A stretch of DNA of 25,342 bases from NCBI GenBank assembly GCA_044227705.1, contig JBGAWE010000042.1, positions 1 through 25,342 of the forward strand, given 5' to 3'. Made by a program: the position numbers and the translations under genes. Within the stretch, counting starts at the first letter, position 1, and every line of letters begins with the position of its first letter. Source of the stretch: JANOQP01 sp044227705. GTDB taxonomy: Bacteria > Bacteroidota > Bacteroidia > Chitinophagales > Saprospiraceae. Under the pieces are notes generated by a model. It saw only the letters and a list, made by a program, of their open reading frames with translations, did no database searches and was not told the origin of the DNA. Positions 7,303-14,088 of this stretch are shown piece by piece.

Positions 7303-7341
7303 GGCCAGCCCCGGCCAGCCAAAATCTTCAACTTGAAAAAA

Positions 7342-8181
7342 ATGATCGCTCTCGAAAACGTCTCCTTCGGCTACTCCCGCCGCAAACCGGTCTTCCGCGA
7401 CCTCGGCCTGCGCCTCGAACCGGGCCGCATCTACGGCCTGCTCGGCCGCAACGCCGCCGGGAAGAGCACCCTGCTCCGCCTCATGAGCGGGCTGCTCTTC
7501 CCCGACTCGGGCCGCGCCGAAATCGACGGCATCACGGCCTCGCGCCGTCGGCCGGAGTTCCTCGCTGAGGTCTTCCTGATTCCCGAGGAAGCCTGGCTGC
7601 CGGAAACGAGGCTCGAAAAATGGGTCGAGGTCACTGCCCCTTTTTACCCAAAATTCGACCGGCGGCAGTTCGACGGCTGGCTCCGCGAGTTTCAGGTCCC
7701 TGCCGAAGGGCGGCTCGACCGGCTCTCCTTCGGGCAAAAAAAGAAGGCCGTCATCGCCTTCGCCCTCGCCGCCAACACCCGCGTCGTCCTGATGGACGAG
7801 CCGACCAACGGGCTGGACATCCCCTCCAAAAGCGAGTTCCGCCGCATCGTCGCCTCGGCGCTCGACGAGGGCCGCACGCTCGTCGTCTCGACCCATCAGG
7901 TGCGCGACCTCGACAGCCTCATCGACGCGGTCATCGTGGTCGAAGGGGGCGAGGTCCTGCTCGACGCGACGCTCGAACGGGTGGCCGAAAAGCTCCTCTT
8001 TTCGATGGAGAACACGGTCGACATGTCCGATCCCGACCTTCTGTATTCGGAAGGGAGCATCTTTGGAAAGGCGACTGTTCGCCAGAACGCCTCCAAAAAA
8101 GAGAGTCGCGTCGACCTCGAAATGCTCTTTCAGGCCGCCATCGGCCAGCCCGAGCGCATCAAACAAATCTTCAAAAACTGA
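7342..8181 (+). CDS. ABC transporter ATP-binding protein (YtrB-like)
   Basis: The 279-residue nucleotide-binding subunit would drive export by the membrane protein encoded next. Walker A is GRNAAGKST (35-43), the signature is LSFGQ (129-133, a variant of LSGGQ followed by KKK), Walker B is VVLMDEP (149-155) with D-loop NGLD (157-160), and the H-loop is STHQV. The Q-loop position reads LIPEE, with glutamate where glutamine is usual. A C-terminal tail of about 70 residues follows the core. ATG at 7342 was chosen because the MIALENVSFGYS start is canonical; the 30 codons upstream run through the palindromic repeat. The membrane gene starts 9 bases after the stop and a YtrA-type GntR gene follows, so this is an ABC-2-like cassette. 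Substrate unknown. Confidence 0.92.
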   Translation: MIALENVSFGYSRRKPVFRDLGLRLEPGRIYGLLGRNAAGKSTLLRLMSGLLFPDSGRAEIDGITASRRRPEFLAEVFLIPEEAWLPETRLEKWVEVTAPFYPKFDRRQFDGWLREFQVPAEGRLDRLSFGQKKKAVIAFALAANTRVVLMDEPTNGLDIPSKSEFRRIVASALDEGRTLVVSTHQVRDLDSLIDAVIVVEGGEVLLDATLERVAEKLLFSMENTVDMSDPDLLYSEGSIFGKATVRQNASKKESRVDLEMLFQAAIGQPERIKQIFKN

Positions 8182-8190
8182 CGACAAGCC

Positions 8191-8994
8191 ATGTTCAGCT
8201 TCAACAGATTCATGCTCTTGCTGCGCCGCTTTTTCGCGCTCCGCCGCCGCGACCTGACGGTCAACTCCCTCGTCATGCTCGGCATCGCCGTCGTCCTGCT
8301 CGGTATCAGCCTCGCCATCGGCTCCATGGAGGGCGGTTTTACGCAAGACAACATCGAGGCCGTCTTCGCCGAGATGCAGCGCGGCATGTTCGCCACCTAC
8401 GTCCTCATCAGCGGCAGCGTCTTCGCCAGCATGGTCTTCTCGGAGTTCGGCGAGCGCACCTCGGCCTCCACCAGCCTCATGCTCCCCGCGACGGCCCTCG
8501 AAAAATGGCTTGCCGCCTTCGCCTTGAGCACCGTCTATTTTCTGGCCAGTGTGACGGCCGCGTTCTACGTCGCCGAGCTGGCCAACATCGCCTTCTTCAA
8601 TGCCGCGCGGCCCATCCAACTGCCGTTCTCGGCGGCCAACGGCATCTTCCAGGGCGGCCTATTCGGCCAGATGCTCGGCGGTTTCGCGGCCACGCACGCC
8701 ATCTATTTCCTCGGCAGCATTCACTTCAAAAAGGAGCACTGGTGGCGCACGACGCTCGTCCTGATGGCCGGCGCGACGGTCTTCGGCCTCGTCGAGTGGT
8801 TCTTCAGCTCCTCCTGGCCGACGGGCGTGCATGTGCGCGAGCAGATGGGCCTCTGGGTCGTCGACGTCGCCGACGAAGGCAGTTTCCGCCTGCCCGTCAG
8901 CCCGCAATCGGGGGCCAAGCAATGGCTGGCGTGGCTCGTCCCGCCCGTGCTCTGGGCCTTGAGCTATCTGAAACTGACCGAGAAACAAGCCTGA
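8191..8994 (+). CDS. ABC transporter membrane protein
   Basis: A 267-residue integral membrane protein with about six hydrophobic segments: near 23-43 (VMLGIAVVLLGISLAIG), 67-83, 110-130 (FALSTVYFLASVTAAFY), 165-180, 188-207 and 245-262. The N-terminus is very basic (LLRRFFALRRRD), as expected on the cytoplasmic side. The loop GERTSASTSLMLPATALEKWL resembles the cytoplasmic loop of Bacteroidota ABC-2-type permeases. It follows the ATPase by 9 bases and precedes the GntR gene by 20 bases, so all three are probably co-transcribed. Substrate cannot be told from the sequence. Confidence 0.8.
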   Translation: MFSFNRFMLLLRRFFALRRRDLTVNSLVMLGIAVVLLGISLAIGSMEGGFTQDNIEAVFAEMQRGMFATYVLISGSVFASMVFSEFGERTSASTSLMLPATALEKWLAAFALSTVYFLASVTAAFYVAELANIAFFNAARPIQLPFSAANGIFQGGLFGQMLGGFAATHAIYFLGSIHFKKEHWWRTTLVLMAGATVFGLVEWFFSSSWPTGVHVREQMGLWVVDVADEGSFRLPVSPQSGAKQWLAWLVPPVLWALSYLKLTEKQA

Positions 8995-9014
8995 AACCGC
9001 AAAACCACAACGTC

Positions 9015-9377
9015 ATGGAATTCAAGGACAACCAGGCCATCTACCTGCAGATAGGCGACTTCCTCGGGGAGCGCATCCTGCGCGGCCTCATCCGCCCGGG
9101 CGAGCGCGTGCCGAGCGTCCGCGAGCTGGCCGTCGAGCTGGCCGTCAACCCCAACACCGTCGTCCGCACGTTCGAGCATTTGACCGCTCACGGGGTCATC
9201 CGCAACCAGCGGGGCATGGGCTATTTCGCCGCCGAGGACTCCGCCGAGCGCGTCCGAGAGATGATGCGCAAGGAGTTTTTTGAAAAGAAACTGCCCGAAC
9301 TGCTCCTCCAAATGGAGCTTCTCGGGCTGAAGCTCGACGACCTGCGGCCGTATTTTGAGCCGAAACAAACCGTCTGA
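9015..9377 (+). CDS. GntR family transcriptional regulator, YtrA subfamily
   Basis: A 120-residue regulator with an N-terminal winged-helix DNA-binding domain (about residues 8-72). It shows the GntR pattern AIYLQIGDFL, RPGERVPSVRELA, NPNTVVRTFEHL and GMGYFA. Only a short helical tail follows (about 48 residues, KLPELLLQMELLGL), with no effector-binding domain; this is the YtrA subtype, usually found beside ABC transporter genes that it represses. It lies immediately downstream of the ATPase and membrane genes, so autoregulation of the cassette is likely (inference). Stop at 9375-9377 is followed by a short hairpin. Confidence 0.9.
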   Translation: MEFKDNQAIYLQIGDFLGERILRGLIRPGERVPSVRELAVELAVNPNTVVRTFEHLTAHGVIRNQRGMGYFAAEDSAERVREMMRKEFFEKKLPELLLQMELLGLKLDDLRPYFEPKQTV

Positions 9378-9382
9378 ACCGT

Positions 9383-9401
9383 CTCGGGGCAACGCTCCGA
9401 G
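9383..9401 (+). repeat. Small hairpin after the GntR gene
   Basis: CTCGGGGC (9383-9390) pairs with GCTCCGAG (9394-9401) through 8 bp with one G-T pair, leaving a three-base loop AAC. There is no T run, so it is not a standard terminator. It could be an attenuating hairpin or another dispersed palindromic element in this repeat-bearing region. Confidence 0.4.
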
Positions 9402-9419
9402 CCACCAATCTTTTGAAAA

Positions 9420-10142
9420 ATGACTTTGAGCAACAAGCTGTTCTTCGCCACCTGTGCCCTCTGCCTCGCAGTGCTCGTCGCCGAAAAGGTGGCCCTCCGC
9501 GCCTCTTTCAACAAGCGCGAAAAGCTCGACTTCGAGCCGGGAATGGTCGAAAAACCCGTCGGCCGGTTCCGCGCCGTCGTCGTCGACACGCGCCTCGCGC
9601 CGAATTCCGAGCTGCGCATCTCGAAGGGCGAGCGGTTCGCCGTGTCGAGCGACGCCAATTTTTGGGCATCGGCCGAGGTCGTCATGCGCGGCGACACCCT
9701 GTTCATCCGCCAGACGACCGACAAGCGCGGCAAGCTCTCCGACCCCGCCGACCGCTCGGTGAACGACTACGCCAACATCTACGCGCTCTGCCCTTCGGGC
9801 CTGTCGCTTGTCCGGGCCGACATCGGCGTCGTCCTCGACGGCATCGCCGCGGACAGCCTCTCCATCGAACAGTCGCCGAGCCACTTGCGGCCTGATTTCG
9901 CCAAGCACGGCTGTGACCTGAAACTGAAAAACGCCCGCCTCGGCAGCTTGAAAATCTCGACCGGCCAAAACGCCAAGGTCGAGGTCGATGAAAAATGCGC
10001 GGTCGGCGAGTTGCGGCTGGTGCTGCGCGACTCGTCTTCGGCCGAGGTTAAGGCACCGGTCTCCAACGCCATCCGGCTCGACTGTTCGGGAAAAAGCCGC
10101 CTCTCGCTCGTCGGCGACAACTGGACGAAGGTCAAGAATTGA
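9420..10142 (+). CDS. Secreted/anchored beta-repeat protein (DUF2807-like)
   Basis: A 240-residue protein with one N-terminal hydrophobic segment (about 5-21, NKLFFATCALCLAVLVA), then a domain of short beta strands. FRAVVVDTRLAPNSELRISKGERFAV and later strands such as LGSLKISTGQNAKVEVDEKCAVGELRLVLRDSSSAEVKAP look like the parallel-beta 'adhesin-like' DUF2807/DUF4097 proteins of Bacteroidota, in which residues in consecutive short strands build a right-handed stack. It starts 42 bases after the GntR stop, so it probably belongs to the ABC cassette transcript. Similarity is from pattern only and the DUF assignment is tentative. Role unknown; perhaps an envelope sensor or cargo. Confidence 0.6.
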   Translation: MTLSNKLFFATCALCLAVLVAEKVALRASFNKREKLDFEPGMVEKPVGRFRAVVVDTRLAPNSELRISKGERFAVSSDANFWASAEVVMRGDTLFIRQTTDKRGKLSDPADRSVNDYANIYALCPSGLSLVRADIGVVLDGIAADSLSIEQSPSHLRPDFAKHGCDLKLKNARLGSLKISTGQNAKVEVDEKCAVGELRLVLRDSSSAEVKAPVSNAIRLDCSGKSRLSLVGDNWTKVKN

Positions 10143-10256
10143 GCGATCGAGCAGGTTTTTTGAAAGAAAACCGCCCGTCCTGCAACCCATCCCATCAAAA
10201 GCGGGTCGAATGCTCGGCATCTCGCCCAACCAGTTCAACCTATTCAACTGAAAGTC

Positions 10257-10469
10257 GTGAAACAGAAATCGCCTCCCGTTTTTGTGGCCGTCGCGGCGGT
10301 CTCCGTGCTGCTGGCCGCCGCCGGATTTTGGCTGAAAATCTCGGCGGAAAACCCGGCGCGGGCCGGGGAGAAAGTGTTGACCGAAAAGGTCTCAGCATCA
10401 GAGGCTGCGCGGGAAATCCTCTCCGTTTTGCCCGCGACGGCTGGGCGGGTGGTGCCGGTTAAGCCGTGA
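10257..10469 (+). CDS. Tiny membrane-anchored hypothetical protein (GTG start)
   Basis: A 70-residue reading frame beginning with GTG at 10257. Residues 8-26 (VFVAVAAVSVLLAAAGFWL) form one strong hydrophobic helix after a basic start, followed by a polar tail that ends VVPVKP. It could be a single-pass membrane protein or an anchored peptide. No family is recognised. Evidence for it is the clean hydrophobic segment and the lack of a better frame; the GTG start and short length keep confidence modest. Confidence 0.42.
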   Translation: MKQKSPPVFVAVAAVSVLLAAAGFWLKISAENPARAGEKVLTEKVSASEAAREILSVLPATAGRVVPVKP

Positions 10470-10490
10470 GGCGCGGCTTGGTGGCCGCCG

Positions 10491-10510
10491 CTGGCATCCT
10501 CGCCAACAAC
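10491..10510 (-). repeat. REP-like palindromic element, copy 2
   Basis: Read on the minus strand this is GTTGTTGGCGAGGATGCCAG, identical to the start of copy 1 (7278-7297) except for one C/T change. Pairing of TGGC with GCCA is kept. It lies in the 121-bp gap before the DUF4163-type lipoprotein gene. Confidence 0.5.
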
Positions 10511-10520
10511 CCTCGTGCGG

Positions 10521-10542
10521 CTTTCACAGCATGAAAGCTGTG
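10521..10542 (+). repeat. Overlapping alternative hairpins in a 22-base palindromic tract
   Basis: Two mutually exclusive hairpins share this tract. CTTTCA (10521-10526) pairs with TGAAAG (10532-10537); CACAGC (10525-10530) pairs with GCTGTG (10537-10542). The tract ends 48 bases before the start at 10591. The pattern is that of an intergenic palindromic repeat or a leader switch; neither is proved. Confidence 0.45.
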
Positions 10543-10590
10543 CTACATTTGGCCGGGATTTTCCACCAAACAATTGAATTTCAGCCATTT

Positions 10591-11373
10591 ATGAAGCTCA
10601 CCAGTCTGCTCGCCGGCCTCGCCGCGCTGGCCCTGTTTTCCTGCAAGAACGAACCCGCGCCCCCCGCCCTCGAGTGGCGGGCGATGAAGCTGCAAGAGAA
10701 AATCTGCACCTCGCCCAGCGACACCAACCGCTGCTGCCGGGTCGAGGTCGACCTGCCCGTCGCCGTCTGCGCGGCCGCCCCGGCAGTAGCCGCAGCCATC
10801 AACGACTCGCTCAAGTCCGACGCGCTGACCACCCTCGGCGTCGGCGACGGCCCCCAGCCGACCGAGGTCGAGGCGGCGGTCAAGGCGTTCGTGGCCAGCT
10901 ATGACGATTTTGTGAAAGAGAACGCCGAATACCCGGGCGGCTACGACGCGGAGGTGAAGGGCAAGCCCTTTTTCAGCTCCTCGAAGGTGGCCTCGGTCGA
11001 GGTGGACAACTACGTCAACTCCGGCGGCGCGCACCCAAACCACTGGACGCGGCTCCGCACCTTCGACCGCAAGACGGGCCGCCAACTGGGCGCGAAAGAC
11101 CTTTTCACCGACCTAATGGCTGTCGAAAAGCTGCTCGTCAAGCCGTTCTGCGAGCTTAAAAAGGGAGACGACGGCTCCGTGCCGAAGCTGCCCGACCTGC
11201 TTTTCCCCGATGTAAAGTTCGGCCTGCCGCAGAACATCGCCGTCGTCAAAGAGGGCGTCCGATTCTATTACAACCCCTATGAGTTGACGGCCTACGCCAT
11301 CGGCGACTTCGACATCACGCTGACGTGGGAACAGCTCGGAGCGCTGGCGAAAAAGGAGATGTTCATCGATTGA
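10591..11373 (+). CDS. DUF4163/DUF3298 (RsiV-like) lipoprotein
   Basis: A 260-residue lipoprotein (lipobox ALFSC, C18). The middle and C-terminal parts follow the DUF4163-DUF3298 pair seen in RsiV and PdaC-related proteins: a YPGGYDAEVKGKPFFSSS strand pair, YVNSGGAHPNHW with the conserved GGAHP-type turn, TFDRKTGRQLGAKDLF, and a final VVKEGVRFYYNPYELTAYAIG segment. In RsiV the domain pair binds lysozyme; members in Bacteroidota have unknown ligands. ATG at 10591 puts the signal peptide at the N-terminus, 20 codons inside the longest frame. A strong terminator follows, so the transcript ends with this gene. Confidence 0.82.
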   Translation: MKLTSLLAGLAALALFSCKNEPAPPALEWRAMKLQEKICTSPSDTNRCCRVEVDLPVAVCAAAPAVAAAINDSLKSDALTTLGVGDGPQPTEVEAAVKAFVASYDDFVKENAEYPGGYDAEVKGKPFFSSSKVASVEVDNYVNSGGAHPNHWTRLRTFDRKTGRQLGAKDLFTDLMAVEKLLVKPFCELKKGDDGSVPKLPDLLFPDVKFGLPQNIAVVKEGVRFYYNPYELTAYAIGDFDITLTWEQLGALAKKEMFID

Positions 11374-11396
11374 ACAACCGGAATCGCGCTTCGAGG

Positions 11397-11435
11397 ATGG
11401 CGAACGGTGGGTGTGGCCGCTGTTCGCCATTCTTT
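11397..11435 (+). terminator. Rho-independent terminator of the DUF4163/3298 gene
   Basis: ATGGCGAAC (11397-11405) and GTTCGCCAT (11422-11430) make a perfect 9-bp stem with a 16-base loop, followed by TCTTTTT. It lies 24 bases past the stop at 11373. It overlaps the 3' side of the convergent csaA gene (stop at 11436-11438). Confidence 0.82.
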
Positions 11436-11768
11436 TTAGCCCACCCGCGTCCCGTTCGGCACGTGGCGCTCCGTAGTGAGCAGGACGACCGACCCGTCCT
11501 CCAACACCGGCCCGAGGACGAGGCACTCCGAGAAAAACGTCGCAATCTGCTTCTTTGGGAAGTTGACCACCGCCACCACCTGTCGGCCGACGAGGCTCTC
11601 CGTTGTGTAAAAAGTGGTGATTTGTGCGCTCGACCATCGCTCGCCCAGCTCAGGGCCGAAGTCGATGCGGAGCTGGAAGGCTGGCTTTCGGGCGGCCGGG
11701 AACTCTCGGGCTTCGAGCACCGTGCCGACTCGGATTTCCACCTTCAGGAAGTCGTCAAAACCTATCAT
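11436..11768 (-). CDS. csaA: CsaA-like tRNA-binding domain protein
   Basis: A 110-residue stand-alone OB-fold tRNA-binding domain, as in CsaA (a small protein with reported chaperone-like and tRNA-binding activity) and the C-terminal part of MetRS. It shows FLKVEIRVGTVLEAREF near the start, PAFQLRIDFGPELGERWSSAQIT, and the family end VVLLTTERHVPNGTRVG. Length agrees with CsaA. The open frame continues 75 codons upstream without family similarity, so ATG at 11768 was chosen. TACTTTCGC on the minus strand at 11849-11841 could be a -7 promoter element with a leader of about 70 bases; no clear -33 element was found. Converges with the DUF4163/3298 gene. Confidence 0.9.
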   Translation of the reverse strand: MIGFDDFLKVEIRVGTVLEAREFPAARKPAFQLRIDFGPELGERWSSAQITTFYTTESLVGRQVVAVVNFPKKQIATFFSECLVLGPVLEDGSVVLLTTERHVPNGTRVG

Positions 11769-11986
11769 CTGCTTGTTTTGGCTAAATTTATATGTGCCTC
11801 TGAAAGTCGGTCGGCAATCAACGATTGGGTTAGCTTCGCCGCGAAAGTAGTCGGGGAGCCGCTGGTTTAGCGATGCACGGGGCGAGACTTTTGGGGCGGT
11901 CGGCCGTCCACAGGGCCGTCCTCCGGCCATCGCCAAAAGGAGACATCCTGCACTATCTTTTATTTCAAAACAACAACCAATTTCGT

Positions 11987-14011
11987 ATGGCAACCATCGA
12001 CAACTACCTCCGTTGCGTAGAGTACCAGGGCCACGAGGCGCACCCGAACTATCCGGGTTTCACCCACTTCTTCCGTGCGGACAACAACCACTGGTACTTC
12101 GCCATGGTCGCGCCCAGCGGGCGGGTTTTGCTCAAATCCGAGGGCTACACCTCCGAGGCTGGGCGCAACAACGGCATCGAGTCCGTCAACCGCAACCGCG
12201 ACATCGCCGAGCGCTGGGTCGTCCGGCAGGACGCCGACGGGCAGCACTGGCGGGCCTACCTTCTCGCCGGCAACAAGCAAGAGATCGGCGTCTCCTGCGG
12301 CTACGACACCGAAGATGAGGCAAAGGGCCACTACCTCATGGCCAACACCGCCTGGGTCGAGCCTGCCGCCGCCGCGCCCGCCGAGAAGAAGGCCGCCGCC
12401 CCCCGCGACATCGACGACTACCTCCCCTGCGACGCCTACGCCGGGATGCCCGACCTCGCCGAGAAGGGCTTTTCGGGCTTCTATTCCGAGGAAAAACAAG
12501 AATGGTACTTTGCCATGCTCGACCACGCGGGCAACGTCCTACTGCGCTCGGAGGGCTACAAGAGTGAGGCCGCGCGCGACAACGGCGTGCAGTCCGTCAT
12601 CCGCAACCGCGACATCCGCGAGCGCTACAAGGTCTGGTCGCGGCCCGACGGCACTTGGGTCGTCTCGCTCCACGCTGGCAACAACCAGGAAATCGCCCGC
12701 TCCTGCCCTTTCGGCAGCGAGGCCGAAGCTAGCGCGCACCTCGATTCCTGCCTCAACTGGGCCAGGGTGCCGCCGGTCGAAAAGGTCGCTCAAGCCGCCC
12801 CGAAGAGCGAGGCCGTGCACGACGACTACCTGCCTTGTGAGGCCTATGTCGGACACGACCGCTCGGAGAAATACCCCGGTTTCACCACGTTCCGATTCGA
12901 AAAGGACGGCCGCCATTTCTTCGCTTGGGTCAACGACGAAGGCAAGGTTCTCCTCAAATCGGAGGGCTACCCGACGACCGCGCCGCGCGACAACGGCATC
13001 GAGAGCGTCATCAAGAACCGCGAAATCCGCGAGCGGTGGACCGAGAAACAAGACGACGGCGGCTACTACCTCAGCCTCCGTGCGGGCAACAACATCGAGA
13101 TCGGCCGCACCTGCCACTACAAGGAGTCGGGTGCGTGGTGGTCGTGGATCTTCCCCGTCGCGGCTGTCGTGGAGAAAACGGAGCCCGAGTCCTTCGTCGT
13201 CGAGAAGAAGGTCGAGGTGAAGGCCGAGCCGATCATCGTCGAAAAGAAGGTGGAGGTGGCCCCGGTCGTCGTCCCGCCCGTCGTCGTCGAAACGAAAAGG
13301 GAGGAACCGAAGGTCGTCGTCACGCCACCGAAGGTCACGGCCTATTCCGAGCCGGCGCGCGAAAAGGTCGAGGCCCCGGTCGTCGTCCCGCCCGTCGCCG
13401 CCGAGAGCAATGGTTGCATGAGATACTGGTGGCTGCTGCCGCTGCTGCTCCTCCTCGCCGGGCTGTTGTGGTGGCTGTCGAAGGGCTGCAACAAGCCCGC
13501 CGTCGAGGCCCCGCCGGTCAAGGTCGAGGTGCCCACGCCGCCCGCACCTGCCGTGGTCGAGCCGCCCAAGCCCGCCGCGCCCGTCTGCAACTGCTCGGGC
13601 AACGCCGACCCCCTGTTCAACATCCCGACGGGCGTCGAGCCGAAGTCGCTCAACCGCCTCGGCACGAACCCCGAGTTCGGCAATTCGCACGGGCTGACCC
13701 CGGCGCAGTTCCTCGCCAAACTTCAAAAGAACGCCGCATCGAACAAGGCCGACGCCGCCTTCCTCGACCGCGTCTTCAAGGGCATGGGCTACAAGGGCTT
13801 CTCCGACGCGACGGCCGCCATGTTCTCCGAGGTCGAAATCCCGGCCGGGACGGCTGGCAACATGGGCTACTCGAAGATGCACAAGACCGCCTACGACCGC
13901 CTCGACGCGACCGGCAAGGACCTCCTTGCCTTCCGCATCAAGTCGGCCAACGGCTGCGATTTCCACTTCATGAAGACCTGCGGCAACCACTTCTTCTTCT
14001 GCCCGAGGTAA
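11987..14011 (+). CDS. Membrane protein with three tandem DUF1508 (YegP-like) units and unknown C-terminal domain
   Basis: This 674-residue protein contains three homologous units of about 135 residues, starting near residues 6, 141 and 279. Each holds two DUF1508-like halves: a 'YFAM...G.VLL.SEGY.....R.NGI.SV..NR.I.ERW' half and a '.GN..EI..SC' half. DUF1508 is the repeat of E. coli YegP, whose function is not settled. A Val/Glu/Lys/Pro-rich linker (about 395-475) follows, then one membrane helix (about 480-497, WWLLPLLLLLAGLLWWL), a Pro-rich stretch, and a C-terminal domain from CNCSG (534) to the end that I do not recognise. That domain has several cysteines and the segment FRIKSANGCDFHFMKTC. 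There is no signal peptide, so the DUF1508 part should be cytoplasmic and the C-terminal domain outside (inference). ATG at 11987 was chosen because it starts the first unit. Confidence 0.85.
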   Translation: MATIDNYLRCVEYQGHEAHPNYPGFTHFFRADNNHWYFAMVAPSGRVLLKSEGYTSEAGRNNGIESVNRNRDIAERWVVRQDADGQHWRAYLLAGNKQEIGVSCGYDTEDEAKGHYLMANTAWVEPAAAAPAEKKAAAPRDIDDYLPCDAYAGMPDLAEKGFSGFYSEEKQEWYFAMLDHAGNVLLRSEGYKSEAARDNGVQSVIRNRDIRERYKVWSRPDGTWVVSLHAGNNQEIARSCPFGSEAEASAHLDSCLNWARVPPVEKVAQAAPKSEAVHDDYLPCEAYVGHDRSEKYPGFTTFRFEKDGRHFFAWVNDEGKVLLKSEGYPTTAPRDNGIESVIKNREIRERWTEKQDDGGYYLSLRAGNNIEIGRTCHYKESGAWWSWIFPVAAVVEKTEPESFVVEKKVEVKAEPIIVEKKVEVAPVVVPPVVVETKREEPKVVVTPPKVTAYSEPAREKVEAPVVVPPVAAESNGCMRYWWLLPLLLLLAGLLWWLSKGCNKPAVEAPPVKVEVPTPPAPAVVEPPKPAAPVCNCSGNADPLFNIPTGVEPKSLNRLGTNPEFGNSHGLTPAQFLAKLQKNAASNKADAAFLDRVFKGMGYKGFSDATAAMFSEVEIPAGTAGNMGYSKMHKTAYDRLDATGKDLLAFRIKSANGCDFHFMKTCGNHFFFCPR

Positions 14012-14033
14012 GAAGTTGGTTTTCGGAAAATGA

Positions 14034-14069
14034 AAAAACCCGGGGTCGCTGCGGCGGCCTCGGGTTTTT
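14034..14069 (+). terminator. Bidirectional terminator between the DUF1508 gene and mrp
   Basis: AAAAACCCGGGG (14034-14045) pairs with CCTCGGGTTTTT (14058-14069), a 12-bp stem with one G-T pair and a 12-base loop. A T-rich tail follows on plus (TTTTTCTTTT) and a T run on minus (from the A tract at 14033-14038). Because it sits between two convergent genes (stops at 14011 and 14089), it probably serves both. Confidence 0.82.
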
Positions 14070-14088
14070 CTTTTCCCAAAAAATCGGG

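Noticed and set aside
13180..13420. Val/Glu/Lys repeat DNA in the DUF1508 gene as a possible tandem repeat array
   Set aside because: GTCGTCGTC-type repetition reflects a low-complexity protein linker in frame, not a separate DNA repeat element.
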